NCBI GenBank assembly: GCA_002709405.1
Contig: PAQV01000027.1
Coordinates: forward strand, 36,231 to 83,337
DNA length: 47,107 bases
Origin: Paracoccaceae bacterium
Lineage (GTDB): Bacteria > Pseudomonadota > Alphaproteobacteria > Rhodobacterales > Rhodobacteraceae
Reading direction: 5' to 3'
Shown piece by piece: positions 33,394 to 41,641 of this stretch. A program made the position numbers and the translations under genes. Numbering within the stretch: the stretch's first letter is position 1; each line of letters begins with the position of its first letter. The notes under the pieces were generated by a model that worked only from the letters and a program-made list of their open reading frames with translations, ran no database searches and was not told where the DNA came from.

Positions 33394-34551
33394 CCGGCGG
33401 GCTTCGCGCGCCAAAACGCCTTCTTCGTCCGTGGCCAGGGCCAGGACTGTCACGCTGCCGCCCGGCCCCGTCAGGTCCGGGCCGTTTTGCGTGTTGGCCG
33501 CCGTGTCGATGGAGATGCCGATCCAGCCCATGCCCTCGCAGACGCGTTCCCGGACAAGGGCCGAATGCTCTCCGATCCCGCCTGTAAAGACCAGGCCGTC
33601 GATCCCCCCAAGGGCAGCCGCCAGCCCGCCCAACTCGCGCCGGATGCGGAAGACGAAATAGTCGATGGCTTCGGCCGCAGCCGGATCGTCCGACTCTTCC
33701 AGCGTGCGCATGTCATTGGACACGCCCGACAGGCCCAGAAGGCCGGACCGCTTGTAGATCAGGTCGGTGATGGCATCGGCGTTCATGCCTTCCTCGGTCA
33801 TCAGGTAGAGCAGCACGCCCGGATCAAGCTGGCCTGTCCTGGTGCCCATGGGCAGCCCGTCGACGGCGGAAAACCCCATGGTCGAGGCAATCGAGCGCCC
33901 GCCAAGCAGCCCGCACATCGACGCCCCGTTGCCCAGATGTGCAACCACCACGCGGCCGGCGTAAAGATCGGGGTAATCGGCGGCCAGCTTGGTCGAGATG
34001 TAATCGTAGCTGAGCCCGTGGAACCCGTAGCGCCGCACGCCCTTGTCGTAATAGGCGCGCGGCAGGGCGAAGGTGTCGTTCACCCAGGGGTGCCCCCGGT
34101 GAAAGGCGGTATCGAAACAGGCGATCTGAAGCGCATCGGGAAAGGCCTCCATCGCGCCGCGCACGCCCGACAGGTTGTGCGGCTGGTGCAGCGGCGCATA
34201 GGGCGCCAGGGCCGCCAGTTCCTTCATCAGGGGTTCGGTCAGCACGATGCTGTCTGTGCGCTCGGTGCCGCCATGCACGATCCGGTGGCAGACCGCGTCG
34301 ATATGGGCGTCCGGCGCGCCTTCCAGCACCAGGTCCAGCACCGCCTTCATCGCCCCGGCGTGGCCCGCCTCGGGATGGCCGATCGAGCGTTCAACCGTCG
34401 CGCCGTTCGCCCACTTGGCCTTCAGGAAGGGGGCCGTCCCGATGCGTTCGATCAGGCCGGTCATCAACGGCGCGCCCTCGGCAGAGGCCTCGTAGAGCGC
34501 GGTTTTCAAAGAGGACGAGCCGGCGTTCAGGGTCAGGATCAAAGAGGTCAC
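33379..34551 (-). CDS. ackA: Acetate kinase
   Basis: This 390-aa acetate kinase catalyses acetyl-phosphate + ADP to acetate + ATP, reversibly. Motifs are LNAGSSSLK near the N-terminus, the arginine in VCHRIVHGG (about residue 80), DTAFH (about 140), VAHLGNGAS (about 194-202) and the C-terminal FTGGIGEHSALVR. The start is GTG 34551 (VTSLILTLNAGSSS), 4 bp after the stop of the MaoC-Pta gene; longer upstream frames run into that gene. Length and motifs are complete. As the last gene of the operon it would make ATP from acyl-phosphate supplied by the Pta part. Confidence 0.94.
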   Translation of the reverse strand: MTSLILTLNAGSSSLKTALYEASAEGAPLMTGLIERIGTAPFLKAKWANGATVERSIGHPEAGHAGAMKAVLDLVLEGAPDAHIDAVCHRIVHGGTERTDSIVLTEPLMKELAALAPYAPLHQPHNLSGVRGAMEAFPDALQIACFDTAFHRGHPWVNDTFALPRAYYDKGVRRYGFHGLSYDYISTKLAADYPDLYAGRVVVAHLGNGASMCGLLGGRSIASTMGFSAVDGLPMGTRTGQLDPGVLLYLMTEEGMNADAITDLIYKRSGLLGLSGVSNDMRTLEESDDPAAAEAIDYFVFRIRRELGGLAAALGGIDGLVFTGGIGEHSALVRERVCEGMGWIGISIDTAANTQNGPDLTGPGGSVTVLALATDEEGVLAREARRHLAA

Positions 34552-34555
34552 GGGA

Positions 34556-35962
34556 TTACTCGGCGGCCTTCTTGAAGGTGTCGGGCTGCGCGGTGCGGGC
34601 ATAATGCAGCGCGGCCACGGCGCAAGAGGCCAGCCGGGCCATGTCGTCATCCGCGCGCGAGGTCAGGATGATCGGCACCGACGCCCCAAGCACCAGACCC
34701 GCGCCCTCGGCATGGGACACCACGGCCAGCTGCTTTGCCAGCATGTTGCCCGCGTCGATATTGGGCACGATCAGCACCTCGGCCATGCCCGCCACGGGCG
34801 AGCGGATGCCCTTGGTCCGGGCCGCGCCCAGGTCCATGGCGTTGTCCATGGCCAGGGGCCCGTCGACCAGCCCGCCGGTGATCTGCCCGCGCTCGGCCAT
34901 CTTTGAAAGCAGGGCCCCGTCGATGGACGAGGGCATATCGGGATTGACCGTTTCCACGGCTGAGAGCACCCCGACCTTGGGTTGCTCGATCCCGATGGAA
35001 ATCGCCACGTCGATGGCGTTTTGCACGATATCCACCTTGGTCTTCAGGTCGGGCTGGATGTTGACCGCCGCGTCACTGACCAGGACCGGGTGGGACAGGC
35101 CCGGCACGTCCATGACAAAGACATGGGTAAAGCGCCGGCCCGCGCGCAGCCCGCGGTCCTTGCGCAGGGCCGCATGCAGCAGGTCGTCGGTATGCAGGTG
35201 GCCCTTCATCAGCGCCCCCGCGCGCCCGTCGGCCACGAGGTCGACGGCCAGGTGCGCGGCCCGGGCGTGGTCGGGTTCGTCGATGATCTCGATCCCGTCC
35301 AGGCTGCGGCCCAGCGTGTCGGCCGCCGCGCGGATCTTGTCGATGGCACCGATGAGGACCGGCGTGATCACCTGGCGTTCCCCGGCCAGCAGCGCCCCGC
35401 CCAGCGAATTCGGCTCTTCCGGAGCGACAACGGCCGTGACCAGCGTGGGCAGGCTTTTCACCCGCTCCAGCAGCTTTTCGAAGTGGTGATGACGCTGGAC
35501 AACCAATCCGGGCACGTCCAGCGCGTCGAAGGTCAGCTTCTTGACCGGCGCCTGCACGACCGCCTCGCCCCGGACAATGACCGCGCCATCCGCCAGCCGC
35601 GTCACGGTGGTGGCCAGCCGCACCCCGTCATCGTCCAACTTTTCCAGCACCTCGACCGAGATCTCCAGCTCGTCGCCCGCCTCGGCGTGACCGACGAAAT
35701 CGAAGGTCTGGCTGCGATAGAGCGTCCCCGGACCGGGCAGCACGTTGCCCAGCACGGACGAGATCAGCGACCCCACCCAGAGCGAGGGCGCGATGGCCTC
35801 GTCGATCCCGTCGCCATCGCCATCATAGGCCGCGATGTGCAGGGGGTTATGGTTGCCCGAGGCATTGGCGAAGATCAGGAAGTCATCCTCGCGCGCGATG
35901 CGTTTCAGGGCGGCCGTGTCGCCGATCTTCAACTCGTCATAGGTGCGGTTTTCCAGTTTCAT
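34556..35962 (-). CDS. MaoC-like hydratase fused to phosphate acetyl/butyryltransferase
   Basis: This 468-aa fusion has residues 1-150 as a MaoC/hot-dog hydratase domain (active-site-like FANASGNHNPLHIAAYDGDGDG at about 31-52) and residues 165-460 as a phosphotransacetylase/phosphotransbutyrylase domain (with DIVQNAIDVAISIGIEQPKVGVLSAVETVNP and a C-terminal SRADDDMARLASCAVA). The Pta part converts acetyl- or butyryl-CoA and phosphate to acyl-phosphate. The MaoC part may hydrate a crotonyl-type CoA, giving the (R)-3-hydroxyacyl-CoA used for PHA. It overlaps the DUF3141 gene by 4 bp and is 4 bp from ackA. The domain fusion is known from other proteobacteria. Confidence 0.9.
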   Translation of the reverse strand: MKLENRTYDELKIGDTAALKRIAREDDFLIFANASGNHNPLHIAAYDGDGDGIDEAIAPSLWVGSLISSVLGNVLPGPGTLYRSQTFDFVGHAEAGDELEISVEVLEKLDDDGVRLATTVTRLADGAVIVRGEAVVQAPVKKLTFDALDVPGLVVQRHHHFEKLLERVKSLPTLVTAVVAPEEPNSLGGALLAGERQVITPVLIGAIDKIRAAADTLGRSLDGIEIIDEPDHARAAHLAVDLVADGRAGALMKGHLHTDDLLHAALRKDRGLRAGRRFTHVFVMDVPGLSHPVLVSDAAVNIQPDLKTKVDIVQNAIDVAISIGIEQPKVGVLSAVETVNPDMPSSIDGALLSKMAERGQITGGLVDGPLAMDNAMDLGAARTKGIRSPVAGMAEVLIVPNIDAGNMLAKQLAVVSHAEGAGLVLGASVPIILTSRADDDMARLASCAVAALHYARTAQPDTFKKAAE

Positions 35963-38358
35963 TCCGCTGCAGTCCCCAGCCTTGGCCCGCTGTCCGCGGT
36001 TTCCAAAGGGTCATCCTTCACGTCCACGGGCGATCCGTCCACCCCCAGCAGGGCATGGAAGCGTTCCAGCAGGGTCAGCGTGTGGGGGGCCATTTCGTCG
36101 ATGGGACCGGCGATATAGGTCACGACCTTGACCGCCCGCTCGCGGTCTTCCGGCGTGGTCAGCAGGTCGGGCAGCGTGTCGAGCGCGCGGTCCGGCTCGA
36201 ACGTGGCGATCAGCGTCTGTTCGTGGATGATCTCGCGCCGGGTTTCCGTCGACATTGACCGGAAGGGTTCGTCCTGCGTCAGCACCCGGGCCGAACGTTC
36301 CAGCCGGTCGCGGCGCACCGCGCGGCGGCTGTCGACCATCAGGACAAGCATGCGGGCCACGGCCTCGACGAACCCGCCGCGAGAGATCTGGCGGATGGCC
36401 GTCTTGACCACGGGCAGGCTGCGCAGTTCGTCCTGCGATTTCAGCGTGCGCGGCGCATAGCGCGACAGGCCGAAGCGTTGCGCCCAGGGCGGGGCCCAAA
36501 GCGCGTAGAACGCCTCTTCGTAGCCTGCATCGCGCACGTCACGGCCCATGTCGATCAGCTGGGCGATCAGTTCAAAGCCGATGTGTTCCAGCCGCAGGAA
36601 GGGGTTGTCGGGCTCGGCCTTCTGGCGGCTTTCGGACACCCCGGGCGCGAAGGCGGTCATCATCTTCATGAAGGGGTTGGCGCTGGACATCAGCTCGCGC
36701 TGGAACCGCAGGGGGTGGAAGCGGCGCAGGGCCTTGGCGCTTTCCGGCGTGACCATGGCCTTGACGAAGGGCCGCACGGTCATGTCGTAAAGCTCGGCCT
36801 GCAATTCGGACATGCGGGCGACGGCGGCAAAGGGCCGTTCGTCGGCCCGGCCGTCATCGACACCCCGGATATCGTCGAAGGTGCGTTCGTGGAACGACAC
36901 CCGGAAGGACTTGTCCTGCCCATGGCCCGACACGTCGTCGATGGTCATCTCGTAAAGACCCGGGGCCAGGGCCTCGATCGTCTTCATGGTCGAGGCGACC
37001 TCGGTATGTTCCTTCTTGGCGATCGTCGAGGACACGAAGATGCCCAGGTGGCCGACCTCTTCGTGCACCATGTAGATGATGCGCTGGCCGCGGACCTGGA
37101 TTTCCTGTTCATCGGCATAGCTGTCGATGATCCAGTTCAGGGCCTGTTGCGGCGGGGTGATGTTGTCGCCGTGGCTGGCAAAGACGATGATCGGCGCTTC
37201 GACGCGCTTGACGTCTACCGTGCGCCCCGGCTCCAGCTGAGCCATGTTGCGGGTCAGCTTGTTGCCGACAAAGAGGTTCTCGACGATCCACTTGATCTCG
37301 GCCTCGTTCATCAGGAAATAGCCGCCCCACCAGCGTTCGAACTCCAGGAAGCGCTCGCGCCCGGTGTCGACGGTTTCGAACAGGTCGGTGTACTTGGCAA
37401 ACATCGTCCGGCTGGGGTTCAGCATTTCGAAGTTCATCACCAGGTTGGCCCCGTCGAAGACGCCACCGCCCAGGTCCGAGATGAACATCGGGATCCAGGT
37501 GCCGCCCAGGATCCCAGCGTTGTAGCGCATCGGGTTCTTGCCGACCTCGCCCGACCAGGGCGCCACCGGCGCGCCGTTCAGCACGATGGGCCCGACGATG
37601 TCGGGATTGGTCGCGGCCAGCAGCAGCGTGGCCCAGCCGCCCTGGCAATTGCCCGTGACCACCGGCCGGGGGCTGTGGGGGTGCAGCTCCATCACCTTGC
37701 GGACAAAGGCGGCCTCGGCCCGGGTGACGTCGGCCAGCACCTGGCCCGGCTCGGGGTCACGCTTGAAGTTTACGAAATAGACCGGGTGGCCATCGCGCAA
37801 GGCAACGCCGACCTGGCTGTCGGGCTTGAACCCGCCGATCCCCCCGCCGTGGCCGGCGCGCGGGTCGATGATGATGTAGGGCCGCTTTTCGGGCAGCACT
37901 TCGATCCCGTCGGGGGGCACGATGCCCAGCAGCTGGTAATTGCACGGATGCGGCAGATCGGCCCCGTCCAGGACGACCTCGTAATCATAGACCAGCACGG
38001 GCGGACAGCCCTTTGCTTCGTGCTCCAGGAAGATGTCCCCGCGCTCGCGCAGGGTGTCCAGCGTCAGCATGGCCCGCTGGGTGGCATCCACCAGGTAGGC
38101 CCGCCAGTCCGCTATGACCCGGTCGGCAGTCAGGGATTCCGCCGCCTCGGCCATCGCTTCCAGCGTGGCCTTGGTGCGCTTGCCGTGGGTCCGCGCGATC
38201 GATTCCGAGTGGATGTGGGACGAGCGCATCAGCAGGTCGATCATCTCGCTCGATTCCGACAAGCGACGGGACCGGCCGGCCAATTGCCGTTGGATCGCTT
38301 CCATGGGGGCGGCGCGCAACTCGGCCGCGTCGAAGGTATCGGTGCGTTTAGGCGACAA
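35959..38358 (-). CDS. DUF3141 protein, PHA-synthase-like alpha/beta hydrolase
   Basis: This 799-aa cytoplasmic protein has a central alpha/beta-hydrolase domain and a long helical C-terminal part (about 480-799). The nucleophile elbow is TGNCQGG, so Cys238 sits in a GxCxG box like that of PHA synthases rather than the Ser of esterases. Asp398 in SHGDNITPP and His437 in EEVGHLG complete a likely triad. The start ATG 38358 overlaps the fabI-like gene by 11 bp, and its end overlaps the MaoC-Pta gene. It may polymerise or transfer hydroxyacyl groups; no activity is established for this family to my knowledge. Confidence 0.83.
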   Translation of the reverse strand: MSPKRTDTFDAAELRAAPMEAIQRQLAGRSRRLSESSEMIDLLMRSSHIHSESIARTHGKRTKATLEAMAEAAESLTADRVIADWRAYLVDATQRAMLTLDTLRERGDIFLEHEAKGCPPVLVYDYEVVLDGADLPHPCNYQLLGIVPPDGIEVLPEKRPYIIIDPRAGHGGGIGGFKPDSQVGVALRDGHPVYFVNFKRDPEPGQVLADVTRAEAAFVRKVMELHPHSPRPVVTGNCQGGWATLLLAATNPDIVGPIVLNGAPVAPWSGEVGKNPMRYNAGILGGTWIPMFISDLGGGVFDGANLVMNFEMLNPSRTMFAKYTDLFETVDTGRERFLEFERWWGGYFLMNEAEIKWIVENLFVGNKLTRNMAQLEPGRTVDVKRVEAPIIVFASHGDNITPPQQALNWIIDSYADEQEIQVRGQRIIYMVHEEVGHLGIFVSSTIAKKEHTEVASTMKTIEALAPGLYEMTIDDVSGHGQDKSFRVSFHERTFDDIRGVDDGRADERPFAAVARMSELQAELYDMTVRPFVKAMVTPESAKALRRFHPLRFQRELMSSANPFMKMMTAFAPGVSESRQKAEPDNPFLRLEHIGFELIAQLIDMGRDVRDAGYEEAFYALWAPPWAQRFGLSRYAPRTLKSQDELRSLPVVKTAIRQISRGGFVEAVARMLVLMVDSRRAVRRDRLERSARVLTQDEPFRSMSTETRREIIHEQTLIATFEPDRALDTLPDLLTTPEDRERAVKVVTYIAGPIDEMAPHTLTLLERFHALLGVDGSPVDVKDDPLETADSGPRLGTAAE

Positions 38359-39112
38359 TGCCGTATCCTCCGTCGATAAGATGCACGCCGCCGGTCACGT
38401 TCGCGGCCTCGCGGCTGGCCAGGAAGGCGCAATAGGCCCCGACGTCCTCGATCGTGGCCAGGTGATGGGTGGGCGCGCGGGCGGCGGCCGCTTCAAGCAG
38501 GTCGTCGAATTCGGCAATCCCCGAGGCCGCCCGGGTTTTCAGCGGTCCCGGCGACAGGGCGTGGACCGAAATCCCCTTGGGCCCCAGCTCGGCGGCGGCA
38601 TAGCGCACGGTGGCCTCCAGCGCGGCCTTCACGGGGCCCATGACGTTGTAATGTTCGACCACCCGGGTCGAGCCCTGGAAGGACACGGTCATGCAGGTGC
38701 CGCCCTGCGGCATCAGCGGCTCGGACCGGCGGATCAGGCGCAGGAAGGAATGGACCGACACGTCCATCGCCATGCCGAACCCCTCGGCCGAGCAATCGAC
38801 CACCCGGCCGTGCAGATCGTCGCGGCTGGCGAAGGCGATGGAATGCAGCAGGGTATCCAGCCGCCCCCATTTCCCGGTGATCTCGGCATAAAGCGCATCG
38901 GCCTGTGCCTCGTCGCGCACATCCAGCGGCATGAAGATCTCGGCCTCCAGCTTTTCGGCCAGCGGCGCGACGTAAGGCTTTGCCTTTTCATTCAGATAGG
39001 TAACCGCAAGCTTCGCGCCACGGTTCTTCAACGCCTCGGCACAGCCGTAGGCGATAGAGTTTTCATTGGCGATGCCGATGACGAGTGCGGTGGTTCCGTC
39101 GAGCGAGAACAT
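38348..39112 (-). CDS. FabI-like enoyl-acyl carrier protein/CoA reductase
   Basis: This 254-aa short-chain dehydrogenase is of the FabI subgroup. The cofactor motif is IGIANENSIAYG (about residues 12-23), and Tyr155 and Lys162 in the YNVMGPVK (YxxxxxxK) motif match the catalytic pair of FabI. SPGPLKTRAASGI is also FabI-like. The tyrosine ten residues before the catalytic one (Tyr146 in E. coli) is Phe145 here, and the protein is a little short. It is the first gene of the operon with DUF3141, MaoC-Pta and AckA, so a dedicated paralogue reducing enoyl-CoA or ACP substrates is possible. The start ATG 39112 has GGAGGCGCCC before it. Confidence 0.88.
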   Translation of the reverse strand: MFSLDGTTALVIGIANENSIAYGCAEALKNRGAKLAVTYLNEKAKPYVAPLAEKLEAEIFMPLDVRDEAQADALYAEITGKWGRLDTLLHSIAFASRDDLHGRVVDCSAEGFGMAMDVSVHSFLRLIRRSEPLMPQGGTCMTVSFQGSTRVVEHYNVMGPVKAALEATVRYAAAELGPKGISVHALSPGPLKTRAASGIAEFDDLLEAAAARAPTHHLATIEDVGAYCAFLASREAANVTGGVHLIDGGYGIVA

Positions 39113-39131
39113 GGGCGCCTCCTGCCTTTAG

Positions 39132-39142
39132 CTGCACTGCAG
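39132..39142. promoter_or_regulatory. PhaR-like CTGC-N3-GCAG site between fabI-like and CoA-transferase genes
   Basis: CTGC-act-GCAG lies 20 bp upstream of the fabI-like start, in the divergent 178-bp region. It fits the TGC-rich CTGC-N3/4-GCAG pattern that I recall for the PHB-responsive repressor PhaR of Paracoccus. Such an 8-base pattern will also occur by chance in GC-rich DNA. A further inverted repeat AGTTC-tgtcg-GAACT is at 39222-39236, nearer the CoA-transferase gene. Confidence 0.4.
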
Positions 39143-39290
39143 CACATATCTGTAACAAGCGCGCGAATTTCAGGCGGTCAAGCGATGGGTTGGCACTTGG
39201 CCGCTGTGGGCAAGGTGTCGCAGTTCTGTCGGAACTCTGTGCCAGTCTATTGTGCAGGCGCAGAAACAAGTGACGGAGGACCGGATTCTC

Positions 39291-39944
39291 ATGAAAGACG
39301 CCATTTCCCCTGCGGAGGCCGCCGCCCTGATTCCCGACGGCGCGACGGTGCTGATCGGTGGCTTCATGGCCGTGGGATCTCCGCATCGGCTGATCGAGGC
39401 CCTGGTGGCCGCCGGTCGGCGCGACCTGACGGTGATTGCCAATGACACCGCCATGCCGGGCAAGGGCATCGGCCACCTGATCAGCGCGCGCGCGGTGCGC
39501 AAGGTCATCGCCTCGCACATCGGGCTGAACCCCGAAACCCAGGCGCAGATGATTGCCGGCGAGATCGAGGTCGAGCTGGTCCCCCAGGGCACCCTGGTCG
39601 AACGGATCCGGGCCGGCGGTGTCGGACTGGGCGGGGTGCTGACGGCCACCGGGCTGGGCACGCCCGTGGCCGAGGGCAAGCAGACCGTTGAGGTCGACGG
39701 CAAGACCTACCTGCTGGAAACGCCCCTGCGCGGGGACTTCGCGCTGGTGGGCTGCCACCAGGCCGACTACATCGGCAATCTCGAATATTCCCTGACCGCG
39801 CATAACTTTAACCCGATCATCGCCATGGCCGCGGACGAGGTCATCGCCGAGCCGCGCACCATCGTGCCGGTGGGCGTGATCTCTCCGGACGCGGTCAAGA
39901 CGCCCGGCGTCCTGGTCGACCACCTGATCGAAAGGGCCCTGTGA
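39291..39944 (+). CDS. atoD: 3-oxoacid CoA-transferase subunit A
   Basis: This 217-aa alpha subunit of a class I CoA-transferase (acetate/acetoacetate or succinyl type) has the phosphate-binding DGATVLIGGFMAVGSPHRLIEAL (about residues 16-38) and GTLVERIRAGGVGLGGVLTATGLGT (about 100-124), as in AtoD. ATG 39291 with GGAGGA 10 nt upstream gives the normal length; an ATG at 39252 is too far upstream. The stop overlaps the subunit B start by 1 bp. It is divergent to the fabI-like operon and probably activates acetoacetate using acetyl-CoA. The exact acid cannot be told. Confidence 0.9.
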   Translation: MKDAISPAEAAALIPDGATVLIGGFMAVGSPHRLIEALVAAGRRDLTVIANDTAMPGKGIGHLISARAVRKVIASHIGLNPETQAQMIAGEIEVELVPQGTLVERIRAGGVGLGGVLTATGLGTPVAEGKQTVEVDGKTYLLETPLRGDFALVGCHQADYIGNLEYSLTAHNFNPIIAMAADEVIAEPRTIVPVGVISPDAVKTPGVLVDHLIERAL

Positions 39945-40597
39945 TGGACGTCAAAGAACGGATCGCGCGCCGCGTCGCGCTAGAGGTCGAACCGGATTCG
40001 CTGGTCAACCTCGGGATCGGCCTGCCCTCGATGGTGGCCAATTACCTGCCCAAGGACGTGCACGTGTTCTTCCAGGCCGAAAACGGGGTCATCGGGCTGG
40101 GCGCCCGCCCGCCCGAGGGCATGGAGGATCCGGACCTGACCGATGCGGGCGGCGGGTTCGTCACCGCCGTGCCCGGCGCGGCCTCGATCGACAGCGCGAT
40201 GAGCTTCGGGCTGATCCGGGGCGGCCACCTGGACATGACCGTTTTGGGCGGCCTTCAGGTCGACCAAAAGGGCCACCTGGCCAACTGGATGGTGCCGGGC
40301 AAGATGGTGCCGGGCATGGGCGGCGCGATGGACCTGGTGGCCGGCGCGAAGAAGGTCGTCGTGGCCATGGTCCACGCGGCCAAGGGCACGCCCAAAATCG
40401 TGCCCGAATGCACCCTGCCCCTGACCGCTTTGCGCCGGGTCGACCTGATCGTGACGGAACTGGCCGTGATCATGCCCACCGAAGAGGGCCTCGTACTGCG
40501 CGAAACCGCCGAAGGCGTGTCGGTCGACGAGGTCCGCGCGGCCACCTCGGCCGAGTTGCTGGTGCCCGCAGCCCCCGGGTTGATGCGCCTGGCCTAG
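39944..40597 (+). CDS. atoA: 3-oxoacid CoA-transferase subunit B
   Basis: This 217-aa beta subunit carries the catalytic glutamate, Glu46 in QAENGVIGLGARP, which forms the glutamyl-CoA intermediate. The following DPDLTDAGGGFVTAVPGAASIDSAMSFGLIRGGHLDMTVLGGLQVD stretch is typical of AtoA/ScoB. The start is ATG 39944 (the GTG at 39941 is an alternative), overlapping the subunit A stop. Together the two subunits move CoA between acetyl- or succinyl-CoA and a 3-oxoacid such as acetoacetate, a PHB breakdown product. Confidence 0.92.
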   Translation: MDVKERIARRVALEVEPDSLVNLGIGLPSMVANYLPKDVHVFFQAENGVIGLGARPPEGMEDPDLTDAGGGFVTAVPGAASIDSAMSFGLIRGGHLDMTVLGGLQVDQKGHLANWMVPGKMVPGMGGAMDLVAGAKKVVVAMVHAAKGTPKIVPECTLPLTALRRVDLIVTELAVIMPTEEGLVLRETAEGVSVDEVRAATSAELLVPAAPGLMRLA

Positions 40598-40600
40598 GCA

Positions 40601-40642
40601 TCTGCCTGATAAATGGCAGACCACCCGCCCCGCGGCGGGTGG
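40601..40642 (+). terminator. Tandem hairpins after atoA
   Basis: TCTGCC-tgataaat-GGCAGA (40601-40620) is followed directly by CCACCCGCC-ccgc-GGCGGGTGG (40621-40642, perfect 9-bp stem). They start 3 bp after the atoA stop and probably end the CoA-transferase transcript. Confidence 0.65.
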
Positions 40643-40675
40643 CGATGCCGCAGGGGGGACGTCGGCCCTTGATTT

Positions 40676-40686
40676 CTGCGCTGCAG
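40676..40686. promoter_or_regulatory. Second CTGC-N3-GCAG site, upstream of the alpha/beta hydrolase
   Basis: CTGC-gct-GCAG lies 88 bp before the alpha/beta hydrolase start, in the 176-bp gap. It is the same pattern as at 39132-39142. Two intergenic copies within 1.6 kb are suggestive, but chance occurrence in GC-rich sequence is not excluded. Confidence 0.35.
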
Positions 40687-40773
40687 CGCGGCATGGCTGA
40701 ATTCATAGGCACCTGACACATTTTCGACCACCCGAGCCGGACAAATCCGGCCCAGCATCCACAGGCGATTTCC

Positions 40774-41634
40774 ATGCCCGACCCACAGCCCCGCCAAGTC
40801 CTGATCGGAGACGACGACAGCATTGCCCTGCGCATCTGGGACGGAGACACCGACACCGCCGTCCTCCTGATCCATGGCATGGGCGATTGCAGCTGGATCT
40901 GGGACCCGCTGTTTCAGACCTGGCCCGGAGCCCGCCCGACCCTGATCGCCGTCGACCTGCCCGGCCATGGCGACAGCGCGCCGGTGTCGCGGCGCGAGAT
41001 GAAAAGCGATGCCGTGGCAGAACGGCTGTCGGCCGCTCTGGCCGGGTATACGCAGATGCCGATGTGGCTGGTCGGTCATTCCGCCGGGGCCAAGGTGGCC
41101 ATCGGCCTGGCCCGGCGGGCGGCCGTTCCGGTCCTGGGCCTGACGCTGGTCGATACCGCCGACGATCACGCGCCCAACGTGCGCGACCGGCTCTTTGCCC
41201 ATGTCGCCGGAATGCGGAAGGGCGCGGCCAATGTCCGGGGCCTTGTCCAACTGGTGACCGGCACCGACCCCTTCGCCGACGAAGACCTGCTGGACCGCTA
41301 CTTCCGCGCCGCCGCCAAGCATGACGGGGCGATCTGGAAGGTTCCCGTGGCCCGCGGGATCGAGGCGATCCTGGCCACCGATATCGACATGACCGGCGAC
41401 CTGGCCGCGCTGGATTGTCCGGTGCAGGTGATCCGGGGGGACAAGTCCTCGATCTGCCCCGAGGACATGGCCGCGAAGTTCCACGCCGCCTGCGCCCACC
41501 CCCTGCCCGTGGTCGCCGTGCCCGAGGCCGGGCATGGCATCACCATCGAGAACCCGGCCCCGCTGGCTGAAGCCATCTCGGGCGCCATCGCGGAAGTCCA
41601 GCCAACGGCCGAACCCCTGCGCTGTTCAGGCTGA
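40774..41634 (+). CDS. Alpha/beta hydrolase
   Basis: This 286-aa alpha/beta-hydrolase has an oxyanion loop LLIHGMGDCSW (about residues 31-41), a nucleophile elbow GHSAGAK (about 105-111, Ser107) and His in EAGHGITIEN near the C-terminus; the acidic partner is probably in VIRGDKSSI. No signal peptide is seen. It stands alone, 176 bp after atoA, and converges on the oligopeptide ATPase gene with only a 7-bp gap. It could be an esterase, thioesterase or hydroxybutyrate-oligomer hydrolase; position beside acetoacetate/PHB-type genes is only a hint. Confidence 0.85.
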   Translation: MPDPQPRQVLIGDDDSIALRIWDGDTDTAVLLIHGMGDCSWIWDPLFQTWPGARPTLIAVDLPGHGDSAPVSRREMKSDAVAERLSAALAGYTQMPMWLVGHSAGAKVAIGLARRAAVPVLGLTLVDTADDHAPNVRDRLFAHVAGMRKGAANVRGLVQLVTGTDPFADEDLLDRYFRAAAKHDGAIWKVPVARGIEAILATDIDMTGDLAALDCPVQVIRGDKSSICPEDMAAKFHAACAHPLPVVAVPEAGHGITIENPAPLAEAISGAIAEVQPTAEPLRCSG

Positions 41635-41641
41635 CCGCCCT

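Noticed and set aside
36478-38379. A 633-codon plus-strand open frame opposite the DUF3141 gene
   Set aside because: It is a shadow of a gene with a complete catalytic triad and operon overlaps.
41635-41641. Missing terminator between the convergent hydrolase and ATPase genes
   Set aside because: Only 7 bp separate the stops; overlapping 3' ends are common and nothing abnormal is seen.
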